DNA of 64,000 nucleotides from Pseudomonas sp. Q2-TVG4-2 (GCF_013620795.1 NZ_LGLW01000001.1:620001-684000); one strand, 5' to 3'. Counted from the first letter of the stretch, positions 36,539-47,830 are shown. The notes: generated by a model not told the origin, from the letters alone. A program made the numbers and translations.

Positions 36539-37065
36539 TCGTCCTGCTCCACTAGGCCGCGCGCGTAGCGCTGGGCGTTATGCACATAATGGGCAGCGCT
36601 CGCTTCAAGCATCTTTTTCTGTTGCTCGTTCAGCTCGCGAATCACCTTGCCGGGCGACCCCACCACCAGTGACCCATCCGGAATTTCTTTGCCTTCGGCG
36701 ATCAGCGTGTTGGCGCCGATGATGCAGTACTTGCCGATTTTCGCCCCGTTGAGAATCACTGCATTGATCCCAACCAGGCTGTAATCGCCTACGGTACAGC
36801 CATGCAACATAGCGTTATGCCCAACCGTGACCCCAGTTCCCAACGTCAGCGGGTAGCCCATATCGGTATGCATGACACTTCCGTCCTGCACGTTGCTGTT
36901 CTCACCGATGTGGATAAGCTCGTTGTCGCCACGTAACACCGCACCAAACCAGACATTAGCGCCTGCATCCAGGCGGATCTTGCCAACCAATGTGGCATTC
37001 GGTGCTACCCAGCTCTGCGGATGGGTTTCAACGCGGGAATCACCCAGGCGATATTTCACGGTCAT
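36535..37065 (-). CDS. Gamma carbonic anhydrase family protein
   Basis: This 176-residue left-handed beta-helix protein has hexapeptide repeats ([19 protein letters not shown] and on) and the three zinc-ligand histidines H66, H83 and H88. It belongs to the PaaY/YrdA/CaiE group, in which carbonic anhydrase activity is weak or unproven. It is the middle gene of a three-gene operon, overlapping the NUDIX gene by four bases on one side and the DUF1289 gene by four on the other. Confidence 0.92.
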   Translation of the reverse strand: MTVKYRLGDSRVETHPQSWVAPNATLVGKIRLDAGANVWFGAVLRGDNELIHIGENSNVQDGSVMHTDMGYPLTLGTGVTVGHNAMLHGCTVGDYSLVGINAVILNGAKIGKYCIIGANTLIAEGKEIPDGSLVVGSPGKVIRELNEQQKKMLEASAAHYVHNAQRYARGLVEQDD

Positions 37066-37676
37066 GACCTCTTCTGGCTCAGATCGATATAGGAAGCGGG
37101 AGGCCGGCGCATTTCGATCCTGGCGTCGTACACCAGGTTTACCAGCTCAACGATCATGATGGCCGTCAGTCCCCAGATTTTGTATTCGCCATACCGGTAG
37201 GACGGCACGTACCAGGCGCCGCCCTGGTAATCAATTCGGTGGGTGACCTCGCGCGCGTCCTGACAAAAGAATTCCAGAGGCACGGAAAAGACCGAAGCAA
37301 TCTCCGCGTCGTTGGCGCGATATTCGACATAATCCGGCACGATGCCGACATAAGGAGTGACATGGATGCCGTGCAGCGAAACCAGACTGCTGAGCGGCCC
37401 GACAATTTCCACCATGCCCGGCGCCAGGCCTACTTCTTCTTCCGCTTCGCGCAGCGCCGTATGGATCAGGTCTCGGTCCTCCGGATCACGTCGGCCACCT
37501 GGAAACGCCACTTCTCCACCGTGGGTGGACAGGCCGCTGGCGCGAAGAGTCAGCACCAGCTCCGGTGAGTCGCTGCGCGTTATCGGCATCAGCACGGCCG
37601 CCTCGGGCATTCGGCCTTCCGGCTCCAGAAGATGCGGAGAATAATCACGCACCCGTTGGAGAATTTTGTCCAGCAT
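37062..37676 (-). CDS. CoA pyrophosphatase (NUDIX family)
   Basis: This 204-residue NUDIX hydrolase resembles CoA-diphosphatases (NudL/YeaB), which split coenzyme A to phosphopantetheine and adenosine 3',5'-bisphosphate. The NUDIX box reads [10 protein letters not shown] followed by REAEEEVGL, and the CoA-specific upstream segment [17 protein letters not shown] is present. The start at 37676 opens the conserved domain; an in-frame extension to 37832 is not supported. It is first in the operon with the gamma-carbonic anhydrase and DUF1289 genes. Confidence 0.92.
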   Translation of the reverse strand: MLDKILQRVRDYSPHLLEPEGRMPEAAVLMPITRSDSPELVLTLRASGLSTHGGEVAFPGGRRDPEDRDLIHTALREAEEEVGLAPGMVEIVGPLSSLVSLHGIHVTPYVGIVPDYVEYRANDAEIASVFSVPLEFFCQDAREVTHRIDYQGGAWYVPSYRYGEYKIWGLTAIMIVELVNLVYDARIEMRRPPASYIDLSQKRS

Positions 37677-37899
37677 GAAACTTCTCTTTCTATCGTTGAC
37701 TGGCATCATGGCATGAATCACCGAGGCGCCCAAGACAGGCAAAGCAAAACCCGACGGCTCTGGCGCTGCCAGAGCGAACGCGGTAAATAGGCAAGCGGTT
37801 GCTGAAAAAATCTTTTTGCGGCAAACCGGCACCTAACAATGCCAGACCACCAGCGAACCCTGAACGACTGAGAATGGCAGGCAAACCGAAGGAAGCGCG

Positions 37900-38454
37900 A
37901 TGAAATTCTGCAGCCAGTGCGGCGGCTCGATCACTGAGCGAGTGCCTGATGGGGATAACAGGACCCGGTTCGTCTGCGCCTCATGCGATACGGTTCACTA
38001 TCAGAACCCGCGCATCGTTGCCGGCTGCCTGCCCGTATGGGAAGACAATGTCTTGCTCTGCCGGCGCGCGATCGAGCCACGTCGCGGCTATTGGACGCTG
38101 CCGGCCGGTTTCATGGAGAACGGCGAAACCGTGCAGCAGGCCGCGGAACGCGAAACGTTGGAGGAAGCCTGCGCCAGGGTCACAGACCTTCAACTTTATA
38201 CACTGTTCGACCTGCCGCATATCAACCAGGTCTATATGTTCTTCCGCGCCGAACTGGTCGACGAACAATTCTGCGCTGGGGACGAAAGCCTGGAGGTCAG
38301 GCTTTTCCGACAAGCCGACATCCCTTGGTCTGAGCTGGCTTTCCCGACTATTGGGCGTACCCTAGAATACTTTTTCGCCGACCGGGTGCAGCAGACCTTC
38401 CCGGTGCGCAACGAAGCCATCGAAGCAATGCGGGTGGCGCGCAAACAGGTCTGA
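37900..38454 (+). CDS. NUDIX hydrolase with N-terminal zinc ribbon
   Basis: This 184-residue protein has four cysteines (C4, C7, C26, C29) in a zinc ribbon like that of NudC, then a NUDIX domain with box residues at about 70-92 (GFMENGETVQQAAERETLEE). NAD- or ADP-ribose-type pyrophosphates are likely substrates, but the NudC-specific C-terminal motif was not seen. It is divergent from the CoA pyrophosphatase gene across 223 bases. Confidence 0.9.
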   Translation: MKFCSQCGGSITERVPDGDNRTRFVCASCDTVHYQNPRIVAGCLPVWEDNVLLCRRAIEPRRGYWTLPAGFMENGETVQQAAERETLEEACARVTDLQLYTLFDLPHINQVYMFFRAELVDEQFCAGDESLEVRLFRQADIPWSELAFPTIGRTLEYFFADRVQQTFPVRNEAIEAMRVARKQV

Positions 38455-38481
38455 TGCCGTAAAGATTCAGGAATGCTCCAA

Positions 38482-38982
38482 ATGCGCTGGCTGTTAGCAA
38501 TCTTCTGCTTCACGTTTGCCGCCCTATCCCACGCTACTGCTGCGCCAGCATTCGATGATGCCTTCATCGACAAGGTGCTGGTGGTCAAGTCCGAGCGCCA
38601 GCTTCACCTCATCAGCCGCGGCGTCACCATGAAGAGTTATCGGGTGTCGCTAGGCAAACAACCGGGCCCCAAGGAACGCGAAGGCGATCAACGGACACCC
38701 GAGGGGCTTTACTGGATCGACTGGCGCAAGACTTCCGATAAGTACAACCTGGCGATGCACATCTCCTACCCGAACGCTAAGGACCAGGCACGTGCCAGCC
38801 GTGACGGTTCGCGGCCAGGCAGCATGATCATGCTGCATGGCACCCCGCTCGACGAAGAATATCCCGAGTGGTTCTTTCATACGCTCGACTGGACGGAGGG
38901 CTGCATCGCTCTGAAGAACGATGACATGCGCGAGATCTGGAACCTGGTGAAGAACGGCACACTGATCGAGATTCGCCCCTGA
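38482..38982 (+). CDS. Exported L,D-transpeptidase (YkuD) family protein
   Basis: This 166-residue protein has a signal peptide (1-20) and a compact YkuD domain. The catalytic motif has H119 in MLHG and the nucleophile C141 in TEGCIALKNDDM, and the leading segment VVKSERQLHLISRG is typical of this short group. Such enzymes link peptidoglycan peptides or attach proteins; short ErfK-like members are often of unproven role. ATG at 38482 is preferred to the one at 38473 because AGGA lies nine bases before it. Confidence 0.88.
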   Translation: MRWLLAIFCFTFAALSHATAAPAFDDAFIDKVLVVKSERQLHLISRGVTMKSYRVSLGKQPGPKEREGDQRTPEGLYWIDWRKTSDKYNLAMHISYPNAKDQARASRDGSRPGSMIMLHGTPLDEEYPEWFFHTLDWTEGCIALKNDDMREIWNLVKNGTLIEIRP

Positions 38983-39057
38983 TCAGGAGCGCCGGGCTTG
39001 GCAGCAAGCAAGGCAGCGCGTTAACGTGAAAACCATTCCCTCGCCTTTCGGTCACCC

Positions 39058-39507
39058 ATGACGAAGACAGCTTCAGACGAGCAATTGCAGCTGGACAATC
39101 AGCTGTGTTTCGCCCTGTACTCCGCCTCACTGCAGATGACCAAGGCCTATAAGCCGTTGCTGAAGAGCATCGGCCTGACCTACCCGCAATACCTCGCAAT
39201 GCTTGTGCTCTGGGAGGCCGACGGCCTCACCGTCGGCGAAATCAGCGCCCGCTTGCTGACCGAACCCGGTTCGCTGACACCGCTGCTCAAGCGCCTGGAA
39301 GCCGAAGGCCTGATCAATCGGACCCGCAGCACCAGCGATGAACGCGTGGTTGAATTGCATCTCACTGATGCTGGACGGGCCATGAAAGAGCGCGCCCGTG
39401 ATTTCCCCGCCTGCATGCTGGAATGCACCGGTCAATCGCATGAAGCCTTGCTCGCACTGCGTGACCAGCTCGCATCCCTTCGTAGCGCGCTGCTGAAACG
39501 CGGCTAA
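39058..39507 (+). CDS. ohrR: MarR family organic-peroxide sensor OhrR
   Basis: OhrR represses ohr until an organic hydroperoxide oxidises its reactive cysteine. The 149-residue protein has a MarR winged helix (about 30-130). C17 in [13 protein letters not shown] is at the sensing position of the family, and further cysteines near the C-terminus (ACMLEC) fit the two-cysteine type. It lies upstream of ohr on the same strand, 125 bases apart, with a candidate operator between. Confidence 0.92.
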   Translation: MTKTASDEQLQLDNQLCFALYSASLQMTKAYKPLLKSIGLTYPQYLAMLVLWEADGLTVGEISARLLTEPGSLTPLLKRLEAEGLINRTRSTSDERVVELHLTDAGRAMKERARDFPACMLECTGQSHEALLALRDQLASLRSALLKRG

Positions 39508-39565
39508 GCGCGCGCAGAACTCCCGCTTTACATGCCCCTGTCAGCCCGGCCAGCCTCAACGACGC

Positions 39566-39598
39566 TTTATCTTGCGCGCAAACTATTTGCGCGATAAA
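39566..39598. promoter_or_regulatory. Candidate OhrR operator upstream of ohr
   Basis: TTTATC-TTGCGCGCAAA (39566-39582) faces TTTGCGCGATAAA (39586-39598); the arms match except for a four-base insertion. The site is 35-67 bases before the ohr start and is of the size expected for a MarR dimer. The TATC/TAAA flanks may be part of the promoter. Confidence 0.6.
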
Positions 39599-39632
39599 TT
39601 GCGGCACCAGCCACCTTAAAGGGACGATAATC

Positions 39633-40061
39633 ATGCAGGCCATCACCGCACTCTATACCGCAACCGCCACTGCGACCGGGGGCCGCGACGGCGGCGCTGC
39701 GTCATCAGACGGACTACTCAACGTTAAGCTCTCCACTCCTCGCGAACTGGGTGGGCAAGGCGGAGACGGCACCAACCCCGAGCAACTGTTCGCCGCCGGC
39801 TATTCAGCCTGTTTTATCGGTGCACTCAAATTCGCCGCCAGCCAGCTGAAGCAGCCGCTTCCCGCCGACACAGCGGTCACCGGTAAAGTGGGTATCGGTC
39901 AGATTCCGGGCGGATTCGGACTCGAAGTAGAGCTGACCGTCAACCTACCGGGCCTCGAGCAGTCGGCCGCCGAACAGCTGACCGAAGCCGCGCACAAAAT
40001 CTGCCCCTATTCCAACGCCACCCGAGGCAACATCGACGTACGTCTGAGCGTCAGCGTCTGA
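39633..40061 (+). CDS. ohr: Organic hydroperoxide resistance protein Ohr
   Basis: Ohr is a thiol peroxidase that reduces organic hydroperoxides with lipoylated proteins as electron source. The 142-residue protein has C60 in [13 protein letters not shown] and C124 in [13 protein letters not shown], the two catalytic cysteines, and the family N-terminus [14 protein letters not shown]. It is followed by a terminator. Confidence 0.97.
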   Translation: MQAITALYTATATATGGRDGGAASSDGLLNVKLSTPRELGGQGGDGTNPEQLFAAGYSACFIGALKFAASQLKQPLPADTAVTGKVGIGQIPGGFGLEVELTVNLPGLEQSAAEQLTEAAHKICPYSNATRGNIDVRLSVSV

Positions 40062-40087
40062 TCGAGTCCACGCCCGACACGCATAAG

Positions 40088-40122
40088 AAAGCCCGAGCCG
40101 CCAACAGCGAACTCGGGCTTTT
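40088..40122 (+). terminator. Terminator after ohr
   Basis: AAAGCCCGAG and CTCGGGCTTTT form a stem with a 14-base loop and a T-run; it serves ohr on the plus strand and, through its A-run, the YqfO-like gene on the minus strand. Confidence 0.88.
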
Positions 40123-40137
40123 CGTTGCCTTGCTCAA

Positions 40138-40455
40138 TCAGAACTGTAAGTCGGACAATCGCCACACCTCGAACGCAGGCGTTTCGTACGGATGGGTGCG
40201 TTTGAGCGCTTTGACGCTGTCATGAATCAGCTCGTCGGCCACGACCAACTCGACTTTCCACTCGGATACCGAGTGCACCTGGCCTAGCTGCCCGAGGAAA
40301 GGCTTACTGCCTTCGAGCGGCCGATACTGGCCGTGCCCGAGCACTTGCCAGCAGCAGCTGTCGTACGCGCCGATCCGCCCGGCACCAGCTGCAAAAACCG
40401 CTTTCTTGACTGCATCCAGATGGCTTTCCGGAACATAGAAACACAGCTTGTACAT
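40138..40455 (-). CDS. YqfO/NIF3-associated small protein
   Basis: This 105-residue protein matches the YqfO family of small proteins related to a domain inserted in some NIF3-like proteins. It begins MYKLCFYVPESHLDAVKKAVF and ends HPYETPAFEVW, both family signatures. The structure resembles PII-like folds and metal-ion tolerance CutA proteins; the function is unknown. ATG at 40455 gives the family start. Confidence 0.85.
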   Translation of the reverse strand: MYKLCFYVPESHLDAVKKAVFAAGAGRIGAYDSCCWQVLGHGQYRPLEGSKPFLGQLGQVHSVSEWKVELVVADELIHDSVKALKRTHPYETPAFEVWRLSDLQF

Positions 40456-40608
40456 CAATATCTCCGCATAGAGAACTGTCGACGGAACACCTTTGCCCAC
40501 CGACGCAACCAGGTTTGCCGAATCCGGCTCGGCACATCCAAGTGCCAACTTCAGACGTTGCCGTATGCGCTTGGTTCACCAGCCCTGGTCAACCGAATCA
40601 CAGTTATG

Positions 40609-40642
40609 AAAAAAGCCCGGAGCGCCAGCACGCTTCCGGGCT
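40609..40642 (-). terminator. Terminator after purL
   Basis: On the minus strand, AGCCCGGAAGCG, a short loop and CGCTCCGGGCT form a stem with one bulge, followed by TTTTTT. It lies 18 bases after the purL stop. Confidence 0.88.
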
Positions 40643-40659
40643 ATTTCGTTCCGCCTGGC

Positions 40660-43600
40660 TCAGTCGACCCAGACTCGCGCGTTGCGGAACATGCGCATCC
40701 AGCCACCATCTTCCTGCCACTCGTCCGGGCGCCAGGAGTTGGTCACCGCACGGAACACGCGCTCCGGATGCGGCATCATGATGGTTATCCGGCCGTCACG
40801 CGTGGTCAGACCGGTGATACCGCGCGGCGAGCCGCCTGGGTTGGCCGGATAGCGCTCGGTGACCTTGCCGTGATTGTCGATGTAGCGCAACGCAACGGTG
40901 CCAGAGAGATCGGCCTCGAGCAGTGCTTCTTCGCTTTCGAACTCCGCATGCCCTTCCCCATGCGCGATGGCAATAGGCAGACGGGAACCGGCCATGCCCT
41001 GAAGGAAAATCGATGGCGAGTCCTGAACCTGAACCATGGCTACACGCGCTTCGAACTGCTCGGAGCGGTTGCGCACGAAGTGCGGCCAGGACTCGCTGCC
41101 AGGCACCAGTTCGTGGAGATTGGAGAACATCTGGCAGCCATTGCAGACACCTAGAGCGAAGCTGTCCTTGCGCTCGAAGAAGGCACTGAAATCTTCACGG
41201 GCGCGGCTGTTGAACAGAATCGACTTGGCCCAGCCTTCGCCTGCACCGAGGACGTCGCCGTAAGAGAAACCGCCACAGGCCACCAGCCCCTTGAATCGCT
41301 CGAGGCTGATGCGTCCCGACAGGATGTCGCTCATATGCACGTCGACCGCTGCGAAACCGGAGCGATCAAATGCCGCCGCCATCTCGCTCTGACCATTGAC
41401 GCCCTGTTCGCGCAGAATCGCCACTTCGGGCCTGATGCCACGCTTGATATAAGGCGCCGCGATGTCTTCATTGACATCGAAGCCCAGGGTGACGCTCAAG
41501 CCGGGATTGTCTTCTTCGAGCAGCGCATCGAATTCTTGATCAGCGCAATCGACGTTGTCCCGCAGGCGCTGGATCTGATAACTGGTCTCGGACCACTGAC
41601 GTTGCAGCAGACGGCGATCGCCGGCGAACACATCCGAACCCTCGAATTTGATCGCCACGTGCGCGTTGTTGACTGGCTGGCCAATGACCGAAACGCAGTC
41701 GGCGAGACCTGCGGCGCTGAACTGTGCGAGAACAACCTCGGTGTCGCCCTGGCGCACCTGAATCAGCGCGCCCAGTTCTTCGTTGAACAGCGCCGCGGGA
41801 ATCTGCGCCGTATTCTCGGCCAGACCATCAAGGTTGAGGTTGAGACCGCAGTGCCCGGAGAACGCCATTTCCAGCGCAGTGGTCAGCAAGCCGCCGTCCG
41901 ACCGGTCATGATAGGCCAGCAACAGTCCGTCAGCGTTGAGACCCTGGATCACGGCGAAGAAGGCCTGCAGGTCTTCGGCGTCATCGACATCCGGCGCCTG
42001 GCGTGCCATCTGGCCGTAGACCTGTGCCAGGATCGACGCGCCCATGCGGTTCTGACCGCGGCCGAGATCGATTAGCACCAGATCGGTTTCGCCCTTGTCC
42101 AGACGCAGCTGCGGTGTCAGGGTCTGGCGAATGTCCACCACTGGCGCGAAACCGGACACGATCAGCGACAACGGCGACGTCACACTTTTTTCGGCGCCCT
42201 CGTCGGTCCAGCGGGTCTTCATCGACATCGAGTCCTTGCCGACCGGAATGGTGATGCCCAACTCCGGGCACAGTTCCATGCCAACCGCTTTGACCGTGTC
42301 ATAGAGACGCGCATCTTCGCCCGGATGGCCAGCAGCGGCCATCCAGTTGGCGGAGAGTTTGATGTCGGAAATCTTCTCGATGCGGGCAGCGGCGAGGTTG
42401 GTCAGGGTTTCGCCAATGGCCATGCGGCCCGATGCCGGCGCGTCCAGCAATGCCAGCGGCGTGCGCTCGCCCATGGCCATGGCTTCGCCTGTGTAGACGT
42501 CATAACTGGTAGCCGTGACGGCGCAATCGGCCACCGGAACCTGCCAAGGGCCGACCATCTGATCGCGCGCCACCATGCCGGTGATGCTGCGGTCGCCGAT
42601 GGTAATCAGGAAGCTCTTGCTGGCCACCGCCGGATGATGCAGCACGCGGTCGATCGCTTCGGACAGGTCTACCTGATCCGCCGCGAAATCATCGCCAAGC
42701 TCAGCCTCGCGAGCCGCGCTGCGGTGCATGCGCGGCGCCTTGCCGAGCAGTACGTTGAGCGGCATGTCGACCGGATCATTGCCAAAATGGCTGTCGGAGA
42801 CGGTCAGATGCGGTTCGGCGGTGGCTTCACCGACGACGGCGAAGGGACAGCGTTCACGCTTGCAGATGGCTTCGAAGCGCTCCAGATCGGCCGCGTCGAC
42901 CGACAGCACATAGCGCTCCTGGGATTCGTTGCACCAGATCTCCAGCGGCGCCATACCCGGCTCGTCGTTGGGTACTTTGCGCAGCTCGAAGCGCCCGCCG
43001 CGACCACCGTCGTTGACCAGTTCCGGGAAGGCGTTGGATAGGCCACCGGCACCGACATCGTGAATGAACTTGATGGGGTTCTTGTCGCCCAGCTGCCAGC
43101 AGCGGTCGATGACCTCCTGGCAGCGGCGCTCCATTTCGGGGTTGTCCCGCTGCACCGATGCGAAATCGAGATCCGCCGAGCTGCTGCCGGTCGCCATCGA
43201 CGAGGCCGCGCCACCGCCGAGACCGATCAGCATCGCCGGGCCACCGAGGACGATCAGCTTGCCGCCGACCGAGATATCGGCCTTCTGTACGTGATCTTCG
43301 CGGATGTTGCCCATGCCGCCGGCGAGCATGATCGGCTTGTGGTAACCGCGGACTTCCTCGCCATGTGGGGTATTGATCGATTGTTCGAAGGTACGGAAAT
43401 AACCGTTCAATGCAGGCCGACCGAACTCATTGTTGAACGCCGCACCGCCCAGTGGGCCTTCGATCATGATGTCCAACGGCGTGACGATGCGTTCCGGCTT
43501 GCCATAAGGGACTTCCCAAGGCTGCTCGAAGCCGGGGATGTTCAGGTTGGAAACGGTAAAGCCAGTGAGACCGGCCTTGGGTTTGGCACCACGGCCCGTG

Positions 43601-44556
43601 GCGCCTTCGTCACGGATCTCACCACCGGAGCCAGTAGCGGCCCCTGGGAACGGCGCAATGGCTGTCGGGTGGTTGTGGGTTTCCACCTTCATCAGGATAT
43701 GCACCGGCTCCTGGTTGGCCGCGTATTCGCCGGTTTCCGGGTTCGGATAGAAGCGCCCCGCCACATTGCCGACGATCACAGCGGCGTTGTCCTTGTAAGC
43801 GGACAGCACACCTTCGCCGTGCAGCTGGAAGGTGTTCTTGATCATCCCGAACAGGGACTTGTCCTGGTTCTCGCCGTCGATATCCCAGCTGGCATTGAAG
43901 ATTTTGTGGCGGCAATGCTCGGAGTTGGCCTGGGCGAACATCATCAACTCGATGTCGTGGGGATTGCGCCCCAGATCGGTGAAACTGGCCACCAGATAAT
44001 CGATCTCATCGTCGGCCAGCGCCAGACCCAGCTCCACATTGGCCCGCTCCAGCGCAGCGCGCCCGCCGCCCAGCACGTCAACGGCGGTCAATGGCTTCGG
44101 CTGGGCATGGCTGAACAGGTTCGCGGCGTCTTCGAAGCGCTCGAGCACCGATTGGGTCATTCGATCATGCAAGGCCGCAGCGATCTGTTGGGCCTCGTCG
44201 TCGGAGAAGTCCCCCGCCACGTAATAGGCGATGCCACGTTCCAAGCGTTGAATCTTGTTGAGCCCACAGTTGTGGGCAATGTCGCTGGCCTTGCTCGACC
44301 AGGGAGAGATGGTTCCGAAACGGGGGATCACGAGGAACAGCCGACCGGACGGTTCCTGAACCGGTACGCTCGGACCATATTTCAGCAGCCGGGAGAGCAC
44401 GTGCTCCTCGTCCGCGCCAAGCGTGCCGGAAACTTCGGCGAAATGGGAAAACTCGGCGTACAACCCGCTCACGGCGGGGACCTTCGCGGTCAGTTGTGCC
44501 AGGAGCTTGCCGTGACGGAAGGCGGAAAGAGCGGGAGTGCCGCGCAGGATCAACAT
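40660..44556 (-). CDS. purL: Phosphoribosylformylglycinamidine synthase
   Basis: This 1298-residue enzyme turns FGAR and glutamine into FGAM in purine synthesis. It is the large single-chain form of gammaproteobacteria. The ATP-grasp-like FGAM-synthase repeats include [24 protein letters not shown] and [17 protein letters not shown]. The C-terminal glutaminase has the nucleophile in [14 protein letters not shown] and AHGEGHAEF. The whole frame is intact. Antisense frames inside it are shadows. It is a single-gene unit. Confidence 0.98.
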   Translation of the reverse strand: MLILRGTPALSAFRHGKLLAQLTAKVPAVSGLYAEFSHFAEVSGTLGADEEHVLSRLLKYGPSVPVQEPSGRLFLVIPRFGTISPWSSKASDIAHNCGLNKIQRLERGIAYYVAGDFSDDEAQQIAAALHDRMTQSVLERFEDAANLFSHAQPKPLTAVDVLGGGRAALERANVELGLALADDEIDYLVASFTDLGRNPHDIELMMFAQANSEHCRHKIFNASWDIDGENQDKSLFGMIKNTFQLHGEGVLSAYKDNAAVIVGNVAGRFYPNPETGEYAANQEPVHILMKVETHNHPTAIAPFPGAATGSGGEIRDEGATGRGAKPKAGLTGFTVSNLNIPGFEQPWEVPYGKPERIVTPLDIMIEGPLGGAAFNNEFGRPALNGYFRTFEQSINTPHGEEVRGYHKPIMLAGGMGNIREDHVQKADISVGGKLIVLGGPAMLIGLGGGAASSMATGSSSADLDFASVQRDNPEMERRCQEVIDRCWQLGDKNPIKFIHDVGAGGLSNAFPELVNDGGRGGRFELRKVPNDEPGMAPLEIWCNESQERYVLSVDAADLERFEAICKRERCPFAVVGEATAEPHLTVSDSHFGNDPVDMPLNVLLGKAPRMHRSAAREAELGDDFAADQVDLSEAIDRVLHHPAVASKSFLITIGDRSITGMVARDQMVGPWQVPVADCAVTATSYDVYTGEAMAMGERTPLALLDAPASGRMAIGETLTNLAAARIEKISDIKLSANWMAAAGHPGEDARLYDTVKAVGMELCPELGITIPVGKDSMSMKTRWTDEGAEKSVTSPLSLIVSGFAPVVDIRQTLTPQLRLDKGETDLVLIDLGRGQNRMGASILAQVYGQMARQAPDVDDAEDLQAFFAVIQGLNADGLLLAYHDRSDGGLLTTALEMAFSGHCGLNLNLDGLAENTAQIPAALFNEELGALIQVRQGDTEVVLAQFSAAGLADCVSVIGQPVNNAHVAIKFEGSDVFAGDRRLLQRQWSETSYQIQRLRDNVDCADQEFDALLEEDNPGLSVTLGFDVNEDIAAPYIKRGIRPEVAILREQGVNGQSEMAAAFDRSGFAAVDVHMSDILSGRISLERFKGLVACGGFSYGDVLGAGEGWAKSILFNSRAREDFSAFFERKDSFALGVCNGCQMFSNLHELVPGSESWPHFVRNRSEQFEARVAMVQVQDSPSIFLQGMAGSRLPIAIAHGEGHAEFESEEALLEADLSGTVALRYIDNHGKVTERYPANPGGSPRGITGLTTRDGRITIMMPHPERVFRAVTNSWRPDEWQEDGGWMRMFRNARVWVD

Positions 44557-44686
44557 CGTCGGAACAGCCTCGGAGAGGGGAGCAGTCGGGCCGCGTATTC
44601 TAGCCCATGACAGCGTTCGAGGCTAAGCCTGCTGGAAGCTGGGAGCGATTCAGGGTGACGGCTGACGCCGATCGCCCGGCAAGCAC

Positions 44687-44729
44687 GGTAGGGCCGGCCG
44701 GGCGGTGCTCCGCTTCAGCCCACCCTACC
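44687..44729. repeat. REP-like palindrome after aapP
   Basis: GGTAGGG and CCCTACC enclose about 30 GC-rich bases with inner repeats (GGCCGGCC; GGTGGGCTGAAGC on the minus strand). It lies 22 bases downstream of the aapP stop and may act as transcript end or as a dispersed intergenic palindrome. Confidence 0.45.
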
Positions 44730-44750
44730 CCCAAACATGTCGCTGTGCCC

Positions 44751-45527
44751 TTAATGCAATATCTGGCTCAGGAACAGCTTAGTGCGCTCATTGCTCGGAT
44801 TGGTGAAGAAGGTTTCCGGATCGGCTTCCTCCACGATCTCGCCCTTATCCATGAATATCACCCGATCGGCGACGGTGCGGGCGAAGCCCATTTCATGGGT
44901 CACGCAAAGCATGGTCATCCCGCTTTCGGCGAGGCCAACCATGGTATCCAACACTTCCTTGACCATTTCCGGATCCAGCGCCGAGGTAGGCTCGTCGAAC
45001 AGCATGATCTTCGGTTTCATGCACAGTGCGCGGGCAATCGCGACCCGCTGCTGCTGGCCGCCCGAGAGCTGTCCTGGGAATTTGTCGGCCTGCTCCGGAA
45101 TCCGTACGCGTTCCAGATAATGCATCGCGATTTCCTCGGCCTGACGCCGGGGCAGCTTGCGCACCCACATCGGCGCCAAGGTGCAGTTCTGCAGTACGGT
45201 GAGGTGCGGGAACAGATTGAAATGCTGGAACACCATGCCGACCTCGCTGCGAATTGCCTCGATCTGCTTCAAATCATTGGTCAGCTCCACACCATTGATC
45301 ACGATGCGGCCCTGCTGATGCTCCTCAAGACGATTGAGGCAGCGAATGGTGGTGGACTTGCCTGAGCCCGACGGTCCGCACAGGACGATGCGCTCGCCCT
45401 GGGTGACGTTGAGGTTGATGTCCTTGAGTACGTGAAACTGGCCGAACCATTTATGTACGCCCTGCATCTGAATGACCGGTTCACCGGCCCGCTCAGACTG
45501 CTCAGGTTGCAGAGATGTGTCGTTCAT
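44751..45527 (-). CDS. aapP: General L-amino acid ABC transporter ATP-binding protein
   Basis: This 258-residue ATPase drives the Aap general amino-acid transporter. Walker A is GPSGSGKST, the signature LSGGQQQR, Walker [14 protein letters not shown], and the switch His is in [10 protein letters not shown]. The start at 45527 gives a short lead before [12 protein letters not shown]. It is the last gene of the aapJQMP operon. Confidence 0.95.
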   Translation of the reverse strand: MNDTSLQPEQSERAGEPVIQMQGVHKWFGQFHVLKDINLNVTQGERIVLCGPSGSGKSTTIRCLNRLEEHQQGRIVINGVELTNDLKQIEAIRSEVGMVFQHFNLFPHLTVLQNCTLAPMWVRKLPRRQAEEIAMHYLERVRIPEQADKFPGQLSGGQQQRVAIARALCMKPKIMLFDEPTSALDPEMVKEVLDTMVGLAESGMTMLCVTHEMGFARTVADRVIFMDKGEIVEEADPETFFTNPSNERTKLFLSQILH

Positions 45528-45537
45528 GATGTTTTCC

Positions 45538-46635
45538 TTAGTTCCGGTGGCCGGTGTCGAGCTTGCGTTCCAGATGCATGGAATAGCGCGACATACCAAA
45601 GCAGAAAATCCAGTAAACCAGCGCAGCGAACACGTAACCCTCGGTCGACATGCCGAGCCAGGCAGGGTCGGAAGTGGCGCGTTTGATGCTGTTGAGGAAG
45701 TCGAACAGGCCGATGATGATCACCAGGCTGGTGTCCTTGAACAGCGCGATGAAGGTGTTGACGATGCCCGGTATGACCATCTTCAGCGCCTGGGGCAGGA
45801 TCACCAAGATCATGCTGCGCCAGTAACCCAGGCCCATCGCCGCAGCCGCCTCGTATTGTCCTTTGGGGATAGCCTGCAGGCCGCCGCGTACCACTTCGGC
45901 GATGTAGGCCGCCTCGAAGAAGACCACCATCACCATCGCCCGCATGAGCTTGTCGAGATTCATCTCCTCGGGCAGAAACAGCGGAAGCATCACTGAGGAC
46001 ATAAACAGCACGGTGATCAGCGGTACGCCACGCCAGAACTCGATAAAGGTCACGCACAGCACGCGGATCGCCGGCATGTCCGAACGCCGGCCGAGCGCCA
46101 GCAGAATGCCAAGCGGCAGCGCCCCGGCGATGCCCACTGCTGCGATGACGATGGTCAGCATCAGCCCGCCCCAGCGGCTGGTCGATACCGTTTCGAGACC
46201 TAGAAAGCCGCCGTGCAACAGCCAGTAGGCAAGCAATGGATACACCACCAGATAGGCGATGCCATAGCGCACCTTGTGTCGCATCTGCCGCAGGAACAGG
46301 GGCGCAGCGCCGATGATTGCGAGCCAGGCGGTCGCATCTACCCGCCAGCGCAGTTCCGGTGGATAGAAGCCGTACATGAACTGGCTGAAGCGCGTCTGCA
46401 CGAAGACCCAGCACGCGCCCTCGCGGGTGCAGTCGGCCCGCGTCTCGCCGGTCCAGTCGGCCTTGATGATTGCCCACTCGATGATGGGCGGAACGATCAG
46501 CCAGATCAGATACAGCCCGACCAGCGTGAGTAGCGTATTGATCCAGCTGGAGAACAGATTGGCCCGCATCCAGCCCACCACACCGATATTGGTGGACGGC
46601 GCCGGCAGGTCCGGTTTGAAGGTATGGGTCGTCAT
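45538..46635 (-). CDS. aapM: General L-amino acid ABC transporter permease AapM
   Basis: This 365-residue permease has about eight hydrophobic segments and the amino-acid permease motif [22 protein letters not shown] near the C-terminus, which docks on the ATPase. The long N-terminal part is typical of AapM. It lies ten bases after aapQ and ten before aapP. Confidence 0.95.
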   Translation of the reverse strand: MTTHTFKPDLPAPSTNIGVVGWMRANLFSSWINTLLTLVGLYLIWLIVPPIIEWAIIKADWTGETRADCTREGACWVFVQTRFSQFMYGFYPPELRWRVDATAWLAIIGAAPLFLRQMRHKVRYGIAYLVVYPLLAYWLLHGGFLGLETVSTSRWGGLMLTIVIAAVGIAGALPLGILLALGRRSDMPAIRVLCVTFIEFWRGVPLITVLFMSSVMLPLFLPEEMNLDKLMRAMVMVVFFEAAYIAEVVRGGLQAIPKGQYEAAAAMGLGYWRSMILVILPQALKMVIPGIVNTFIALFKDTSLVIIIGLFDFLNSIKRATSDPAWLGMSTEGYVFAALVYWIFCFGMSRYSMHLERKLDTGHRN

Positions 46636-46645
46636 GCGCTCGTCC

Positions 46646-47830
46646 TTACCGCTCGATCAGCGCAATGCGCTTGTTGTACCAGTTCATCAACAGCGAAATG
46701 CTGATACTGATGGCGAGGTACACGCTCATGGTGATGGCCATGGTTTCGATCGCCTGGCCGGTCTGGTTCAGCACTGTGCCGGCAAACAGCGAGACCATGT
46801 CGGGATAGCCGATCGCAGCCGCCAGCGAAGAGTTCTTAGCCAGGTTGAGATATTGGCTGGTCAGCGGCGGAATGATCACGCGCAGCGCCTGCGGGATGAT
46901 CACCAGACGCAGTACCCGCCCCGGGCGAAGGCCCAGCGAAGCGGCTGCTTCGGTCTGTCCATGACTAACCGACTGGATTCCGGCGCGTACTGTTTCACCA
47001 ATAAAGGCTGCGGTGTAGATCGACAGCGCCAGCACGATCGAAACCAGCTCGGGTATTACAACCCAGCCGCCGCGAATATTGAAACGCTGCAGCTCGGGGA
47101 CCTCCCAAAGGAACGGCGCGCCGAAGAGCAGCGCACACAACCCCGGCAGCGCAATGAACAGCGCCAGGCTGCTCCAGAACACTGGAAATAGCTGACCGGT
47201 GGCGTGACGCCGCGCCCGCGCCCAACGGTTGAGCATGACGATCGCCACCAACGCCACGAACAGCGCTATCCAGAACGGCCAGAAGCCGTCCCCTGCGCTG
47301 GGCGAGGGCATCTGAACACCACGATTGTTCACGAAGATCACATCCCACAGACTCAGGCTATCCCGCGGTCCCGGCAATGGTGCAAGCACGGCGAAATAGA
47401 CGAAGAAAATCTGCAGCAGTGGCGGGATATTACGGAAGGTCTCGATATAGACAGTGGCGATTTGACGGATCAGCCAGTTCGGAGACAACCGCGCCACTCC
47501 GAGAATGAATCCGATAATAGTCGCCAGGATTATCCCGATGACGCTGACCAGCAACGTATTGAGCAAGCCGACCCAGAACACTCGTCCGTAGGAATCGCTC
47601 TCGCTGTAGTCGATCAGGTGTTGAGAAATGCCAAAACCGGCAGCGTTATCGAGGAAGCCGAAGCCTGACGTAATGCCCCGGTGAGCGAGGTTGGTCTGGG
47701 TGTTGTGGAACAGAAACCAGCCGATGCCTACGACTGTTATGACGGCGATGACCTGGAACAGCCAGGCACGCGCCTGCGGATCCGTGAGCAGCGAGCCGCG
47801 CGCTACCCCCGTTTTGGCGATGGTTCGCAT
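46646..47830 (-). CDS. aapQ: General L-amino acid ABC transporter permease AapQ
   Basis: This 394-residue permease has about eight hydrophobic segments and the ATPase-docking motif EAAASLGLRPGRVLRLVIIPQA. Early motifs NTLLVSVIGIILATIIGFILG fit the polar amino-acid permease family. ATG at 47830 with GAGG seven bases upstream is preferred to a TTG directly before it. A hairpin lies between this gene and aapJ. Confidence 0.95.
   Translation of the reverse strand: MRTIAKTGVARGSLLTDPQARAWLFQVIAVITVVGIGWFLFHNTQTNLAHRGITSGFGFLDNAAGFGISQHLIDYSESDSYGRVFWVGLLNTLLVSVIGIILATIIGFILGVARLSPNWLIRQIATVYIETFRNIPPLLQIFFVYFAVLAPLPGPRDSLSLWDVIFVNNRGVQMPSPSAGDGFWPFWIALFVALVAIVMLNRWARARRHATGQLFPVFWSSLALFIALPGLCALLFGAPFLWEVPELQRFNIRGGWVVIPELVSIVLALSIYTAAFIGETVRAGIQSVSHGQTEAAASLGLRPGRVLRLVIIPQALRVIIPPLTSQYLNLAKNSSLAAAIGYPDMVSLFAGTVLNQTGQAIETMAITMSVYLAISISISLLMNWYNKRIALIER

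Noticed and set aside
43060-44610. 516-codon plus-strand open frame opposite purL
   Set aside because: It is fully antisense to a well-conserved enzyme and has no family match by eye; high-GC genes often leave such frames open.
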